Below, one piece after another: positions 60,281 through 64,000 of a stretch of DNA of 64,000 bases. The first letter of the stretch is position 1. Each line of letters starts with the position of its first letter. Made by a program: the position numbers and the translations under genes. The notes below the pieces were generated by a model that searched no databases, was not told where the DNA came from, and saw nothing but the letters and a program-made list of their open reading frames with translations. Origin of the DNA: Rhodobiaceae bacterium (GTDB taxonomy: Bacteria; Pseudomonadota; Alphaproteobacteria; Parvibaculales; Parvibaculaceae); contig CP030277.1 in the NCBI GenBank assembly GCA_003330885.1, forward strand, positions 2,840,001-2,904,000. Direction: 5' to 3'.

Positions 60281-61306
60281 TTATGCCGCTTTTTTGATCA
60301 GTCCGCGCTCGAGCAAAAGCTCGGCAATCTGGATGGCGTTGAGTGCCGCACCCTTACGCAGATTGTCAGACACGCACCAAAGGCTAAGACCATTGTCGAG
60401 TGTAGGGTCAACACGAATACGGCTGACAAAGACGGCAAAGTCACCAACACACTCAACTGGCGTGATATAGCCACCGTCTTCACGCTTATCGACCACCAGC
60501 ACGCCCGGCGCCTCACGCAGGATTTCGCGCGCCTGATTGTCATCGATTTCGTTTTCAAACTCGATATTCACCGACTCCGAATGGCCAACAAAAACAGGTA
60601 CACGCGCGACCGTCACGGACACCTTGATCTTAGGGTCCAGGATCTTCTTGGTCTCAACGACCATCTTCCACTCTTCCGTCGTCCCGCCATCGTCCATGAA
60701 ATCCCCACCATGCGGGATCACGTTAAACGCAATCTGCTTGGGATAAACCTCCTTGACGATCGGATCATTCACGAAAATTGCCCGTGTCTGATTAAAGAGC
60801 TCATCCATCGCGTCCTTGCCGGTTCCGGACACGGACTGATAGGTAGACACAACGATCCGCTTGATCTTCGCCGCATCATGCAACGGCTTCAGCGCGACCA
60901 TCAACTGCATTGTCGAGCAATTGGGGTTGGCAATAATGTTCTTCTTCGAGAAGAGATCAACATCCTGCGGGTTCACCTCCGGCACGATGAGCGGCACGTC
61001 CGGGTCCATCCGCCACTTCGACGAATTATCGATCACCACACAGCCCTTGGCCGCGATTTTGGGAGACCATTCACCTGACACCGTTCCACCAGCTGACATG
61101 AGACAAATGTCCGTACCCGTGAAATCGTAATTCTCAAGCGCCTGACATTTCAAAGTTCGATCACCGAAGGAGACTTCTCTACCCTGGCTGCGACGGGACG
61201 CAAGCGCCACCACTTCGGTCGCCGGGAATTCCCGCTCGTCCAGAATGTTCAGCAATTCATGGCCCACATTTCCTGTGGCACCAACGATGGCGATTTTCAA
61301 ACCCAT
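60281..61306 (-). CDS. asd: Aspartate-semialdehyde dehydrogenase
   Basis: The 341-residue NADPH enzyme is at the branch to lysine, threonine and methionine. KIAIVGATGNVGHELLNIL binds the cofactor; the catalytic cysteine is Cys130 in NPNCSTMQL, and GHSESVNIEFE carries the catalytic His. Length is typical. It lies downstream of leuB (111 bp), a linkage common in alphaproteobacteria. Confidence 0.97.
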   Translation of the reverse strand: MGLKIAIVGATGNVGHELLNILDEREFPATEVVALASRRSQGREVSFGDRTLKCQALENYDFTGTDICLMSAGGTVSGEWSPKIAAKGCVVIDNSSKWRMDPDVPLIVPEVNPQDVDLFSKKNIIANPNCSTMQLMVALKPLHDAAKIKRIVVSTYQSVSGTGKDAMDELFNQTRAIFVNDPIVKEVYPKQIAFNVIPHGGDFMDDGGTTEEWKMVVETKKILDPKIKVSVTVARVPVFVGHSESVNIEFENEIDDNQAREILREAPGVLVVDKREDGGYITPVECVGDFAVFVSRIRVDPTLDNGLSLWCVSDNLRKGAALNAIQIAELLLERGLIKKAA

Positions 61307-61417
61307 CTTACTTCTCCTTGAGCCAACCCGCTTTGTATTGACGGCGAGTTCTCTTCTTCGGATGACCGCCTGATGCGATCATGTCCGTGAGCATATCAGG
61401 TGGTCGGTTAAATCTGT

Positions 61418-62524
61418 TTAAGTGGTCCGTTTGGTGAGCGCAGCCAGAATTGCGTCGCCCATTTCCACGGTGCCAACCTGTTTTTTGCCCGGCTGCATGA
61501 TGTCGCCTGTGCGATAGCCATCAGCCAGCACATCTTCGACAGCACCCTCCAGCAGATCCGCATCTGCGCCGAGATCAAACGTGTAACGAAGCGCCATCGC
61601 AAACGAGAGAACCGTCGCTATCGGGTTAGCAAGCCCTTGGCCCGAAATGTCTGGCGCTGACCCGTGCACTGGTTCGTACATGGCGCACGCTTTGCCGTTT
61701 TCATCTTTTGCGCCAAGAGACGCAGACGGCAACATGCCGAGCGAGCCCGTAAGCATAGCGGCAACGTCCGACAACATGTCGCCGAACAGATTGTCAGTGA
61801 CGATCACGTCAAACTGCTTCGGGTTTTTCACAAGCTGCATGCCGCAATTGTCAGCAAGCATGTGCTCAAGCTTCACGTCCGGGAATTCTTCTGCACCCAG
61901 CTTCACCATCTCCTGATACCAGAAGAGGCCAGACTGCATCACGTTCCGCTTCTCAACAGACATCACCCGATTGTCGCGCTTCTTGGCAAGATCAAAGGCG
62001 ACCCGGCCGATACGCTGAATTTCATGGGTATCATAGACCTGCATGTCATAGCCCCGGCGTTCGCCGTTTGGCAGATCATCAATCCCCTTTGGCTCACCGA
62101 AGTAAACACCGCCGGTAAGCTCGCGCACGATCATAATATCGAGACCCTGAACGAGCTCCGTCTTAAGCGAGGAGGCTTCAGCAAGGGCCGGGAAGCAGAT
62201 GGCAGGGCGCAGGTTAGCGAAGAGGCCGAGGTCTTTGCGCAGACGCAGGAGACCGGCTTCAGGGCGCACCTCAAACGGCACATCATCCCACTTAGGACCG
62301 CCTACTGCACCGAGCATCACAGCATCAGCGGCCTTGGCCTTCTCAACCGTCTCGTCAGTCACAGCAACGCCATGGGCGTCATAGCAGGAACCACCCACAA
62401 GCTCATTCTCGACAACCCCGTCAAAGCCACGGTTCTCATTGAACCAGGCAATAACCCGCTCAACTTCGCCCATCACTTCAGGGCCAATGCCGTCACCGGC
62501 AACTATGAGAATATTTCTGCTCAT
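61418..62524 (-). CDS. leuB: 3-Isopropylmalate dehydrogenase
   Basis: The 368-residue NAD beta-decarboxylating dehydrogenase is the third step of leucine synthesis. [50 protein letters not shown] and [19 protein letters not shown] are all present. It is separated from leuD by a small membrane-protein gene and a palindromic repeat, so co-transcription with leuCD is doubtful. Confidence 0.97.
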   Translation of the reverse strand: MSRNILIVAGDGIGPEVMGEVERVIAWFNENRGFDGVVENELVGGSCYDAHGVAVTDETVEKAKAADAVMLGAVGGPKWDDVPFEVRPEAGLLRLRKDLGLFANLRPAICFPALAEASSLKTELVQGLDIMIVRELTGGVYFGEPKGIDDLPNGERRGYDMQVYDTHEIQRIGRVAFDLAKKRDNRVMSVEKRNVMQSGLFWYQEMVKLGAEEFPDVKLEHMLADNCGMQLVKNPKQFDVIVTDNLFGDMLSDVAAMLTGSLGMLPSASLGAKDENGKACAMYEPVHGSAPDISGQGLANPIATVLSFAMALRYTFDLGADADLLEGAVEDVLADGYRTGDIMQPGKKQVGTVEMGDAILAALTKRTT

Positions 62525-62719
62525 GGCTCAACTAAACCTTTGACTTTATTGGCATTTATGATGCTCAAAGGCCCATCGCCGCTCAATCCAGTAGCGAGCG
62601 CGGAAGGTTCCATGCCTCATCAAATGCGGAATTTGCGAGCGTCTTAGCTGTTTTTGAGGGTTCTGTCACCCTTCAGCGCCCAGAATCCCCACACGTCCGA
62701 CTGAATTAGATGTGATTGC

Positions 62720-63007
62720 CTATTTTGGGTCCTTAGGCCTTGGTGGTTTATCGTCACCTCGACCGAAGATGTAGCCGGCCACACCTCCCAGCAGGGTCGC
62801 AATCACCTCTGTCGGCATCTCGTCACTGACCACCAGAAGCATCAAGATTGTCGGCAGCAAGAGCACCAGACCCAGGCCTTGCAGATTATAGGGGCCGAGC
62901 CCCTTCGCTTTAATCCGCTCCGCCATGATGCGCAGCCCAAACCAGCCCATCATCAGCGCGAGCGCGGAGGCAGCAACGGTTGCGATCAAATCCGTATTGA
63001 GTTCCAT
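62720..63007 (-). CDS. Small membrane protein of unknown function
   Basis: The 95-residue protein has three hydrophobic segments (about 8-28, 45-62, 65-82) and ends in a charged tail RGDDKPPRPKDPK. No family recognised; the layout is holin-like only in a superficial way. The ATG has GGGAGGGCTTT upstream, a good ribosome site. It sits between leuD and leuB. Confidence 0.7.
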   Translation of the reverse strand: MELNTDLIATVAASALALMMGWFGLRIMAERIKAKGLGPYNLQGLGLVLLLPTILMLLVVSDEMPTEVIATLLGGVAGYIFGRGDDKPPRPKDPK

Positions 63008-63061
63008 AAAGCCCTCCCATTCCCCGACGAAGGTTTAACCTAGCGGCTCATTCCCCTCCCT

Positions 63062-63139
63062 GTCATCCTCGGGCTTGACCCGAGGATCCATACTGAATCG
63101 AAAGGGCCCATGGACCCTCGGGTCAAGCCCGAGGGTGAC
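63062..63139. repeat. Second inverted pair of 28-bp palindromic units
   Basis: Units 63062-63089 and 63112-63139 are inverted copies, each with a stem of CCTCGGG/CCCGAGG type around CTTGA or TCAAG. They share the frame of the pair at 46317 but have different stem bases. Located between leuD and the small membrane protein. Confidence 0.8.
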
Positions 63140-63143
63140 ACTG

Positions 63144-63179
63144 AGAAAAAAATCCCCGGAAGCAGACGCTACCGGGGAT
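63144..63179 (-). terminator. Rho-independent terminator of leuCD
   Basis: On the minus strand ATCCCCGG pairs with CCGGGGAT and is followed by T7. It lies 43 bp after the leuD stop. The promoter-proximal arm is duplicated: a 14-bp direct repeat (63172-63185 and 63186-63199) gives a second possible arm. Confidence 0.92.
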
Positions 63180-63221
63180 CAATGTCCGGGGATCAATGTA
63201 AAGTTCGAATGAAGTGAGCGC

Positions 63222-63827
63222 TTAAAGCCAGGGCTGCTCTGTGGCCCGTGTCTTTTCAAACGATGTGATCTTCTCTTCCTTCTGTAGCGTGAGCCCCACA
63301 TCATCAAGACCTTCCATCAGGCAATGCTTACGGAAGGGATCAATGTCGAAAGAGACGGTGCCGCCATCCGGGCCTTTGATCTCCTGGGCTTCCAGGTCAA
63401 CAGAGACGGTCGCATTCGCGCCGCGCTCCGCATCATCCATCAGCTTGTCCACATCAGCTTGTGAAAGTTTGATCGGCAGGATGCCGTTCTTGAAGCAGTT
63501 ATTGTAAAAGATGTCAGCGAACGAAGTGGAGATGATCACCTTGATGCCAAAGTCCGCAATCGCCCACGGTGCATGTTCACGCGATGAACCACAGCCGAAA
63601 TTGTCGCCGGCTACAAGAATTTCCGCATTCCGATACTGAGGTTTATTCAGCACGAAGTCTGGAATCTCAACGCCTTCTTTTGTGAAACGCATTTCATCAA
63701 ACAGGTTCTTACCCAAACCCGTCCGCTTGATGGTTTTCAGGAACTGCTTTGGAATGATCATGTCCGTGTCGACATTCAGGATCGGCAGGGGGGCGGCAAC
63801 GCCATCTACTTTTTTAAACTTTTCCAT
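63222..63827 (-). CDS. leuD: 3-Isopropylmalate dehydratase small subunit
   Basis: The 201-residue swivel domain completes the aconitase-like dehydratase with Leu[17 protein letters not shown] at the start, [17 protein letters not shown] and the [15 protein letters not shown] segment are diagnostic. The leuC stop is 11 bp upstream, with GGAGAACGAGC as ribosome site. Complete. Confidence 0.97.
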   Translation of the reverse strand: MEKFKKVDGVAAPLPILNVDTDMIIPKQFLKTIKRTGLGKNLFDEMRFTKEGVEIPDFVLNKPQYRNAEILVAGDNFGCGSSREHAPWAIADFGIKVIISTSFADIFYNNCFKNGILPIKLSQADVDKLMDDAERGANATVSVDLEAQEIKGPDGGTVSFDIDPFRKHCLMEGLDDVGLTLQKEEKITSFEKTRATEQPWL

Positions 63828-63838
63828 GCTCGTTCTCC

Positions 63839-64000
63839 TTAAACTTTCCGCACGTCAACAAAGTGACCCGCAATCGCCGCAGCTGCTGCCATCTCCGGCG
63901 ATACTAGGTGCGTGCGTCCACCGCGGCCCTGACGGCCTTCAAAGTTGCGGTTGGATGTGGAGGCGCAGCGCTCGCCCTCTTCCAACTTGTCGGCATTCAT
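63839..64000 (-). CDS. leuC: 3-Isopropylmalate dehydratase large subunit, C-terminal end (partial)
   Basis: The minus-strand frame is open from the window edge to a TAA at 63841-63839. The last 53 residues read ...[17 protein letters not shown] then [21 protein letters not shown], the standard LeuC tail. The iron-sulfur cysteines lie outside the window except the Cys in [12 protein letters not shown]. Operon with leuD, 11 bp apart. Confidence 0.95.
   Translation of the reverse strand: MNADKLEEGERCASTSNRNFEGRQGRGGRTHLVSPEMAAAAAIAGHFVDVRKV

Overview
The window is a chromosomal segment of an alphaproteobacterium of fairly high GC content. The evidence is gene order and protein type. The proBA-nadD-rsfS-rlmH string, an F1-only ATP synthase operon (atpHAGDC, with no F0 genes beside it), the mdh/sucCDAB/lpdA and sdhCDAB clusters, a CoA-acylating methylmalonate-semialdehyde dehydrogenase and the leuC-leuD-leuB-asd order are all usual in Hyphomicrobiales, Parvibaculales and relatives. 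The genus cannot be fixed from the sequence alone. No rRNA, tRNA, CRISPR array, prophage or complete insertion sequence was seen.

Layout. 1-3157 (+): end of proB, proA, nadD, rsfS and rlmH. 3296-9817 (+): an envelope operon with a GpmI-like protein, an EnvC-like LytM factor, CtpA protease, a YpeA-like acetyltransferase, a YibQ-like divergent polysaccharide deacetylase and rppH. 9795-16210 (-): a small membrane protein, a ferritin-like protein and the F1 operon, followed upstream by priA. 18841-21256 (+): transaldolase, a DUF484 protein and xerC. 21273-32980 (-): TCA-cycle block lpdA, sucB, sucA, sucD, sucC and mdh, interrupted between sucC and mdh by two TetR-like paralogues and a membrane-anchored metallo-beta-lactamase-fold protein. 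33420-40216: a lipoprotein, alpha/beta hydrolase, zapE, MazG-like protein, PEP-mutase/isocitrate-lyase-like protein, arylamine N-acetyltransferase and mmsA. 40381-42371 (-): an arsenic operon arsR-arsI-arsC-aqpS. 42496-46234: ABM monooxygenase, YbjN protein, creD and a pentapeptide-repeat membrane protein. 46512-49937 (-): sdhCDAB. 50141-55752: small unknowns, a serine hydrolase, TetR, mesaconyl-CoA-hydratase-like, cupin and CitE-like genes. 55985-60089: two large sensor kinases that overlap tail to tail, one of them an ammonium transporter fused to a histidine kinase. 60281-64000 (-): asd, leuB, a small membrane protein, leuD and the end of leuC.

Most notable. (1) The GpmI homologue in the envC operon has lost its catalytic serine and nearly all metal and substrate residues, and two of its operon partners (EnvC-like and YibQ-like) are also catalytically degenerate. 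The operon therefore looks like a set of pseudoenzymes around one active protease, CtpA. (2) The Amt-histidine kinase fusion overlaps a PAS-PAS hybrid kinase by 50 bp at the 3' ends. (3) The arsenic operon has an aquaglyceroporin and an ArsI C-As lyase but no ArsB or Acr3 pump within it. (4) The twin TetR-like genes inside the TCA block have two well-formed palindromes next to them. (5) A 28-bp palindromic unit occurs as inverted pairs at two intergenic sites, and a different REP-like palindrome lies before rppH.
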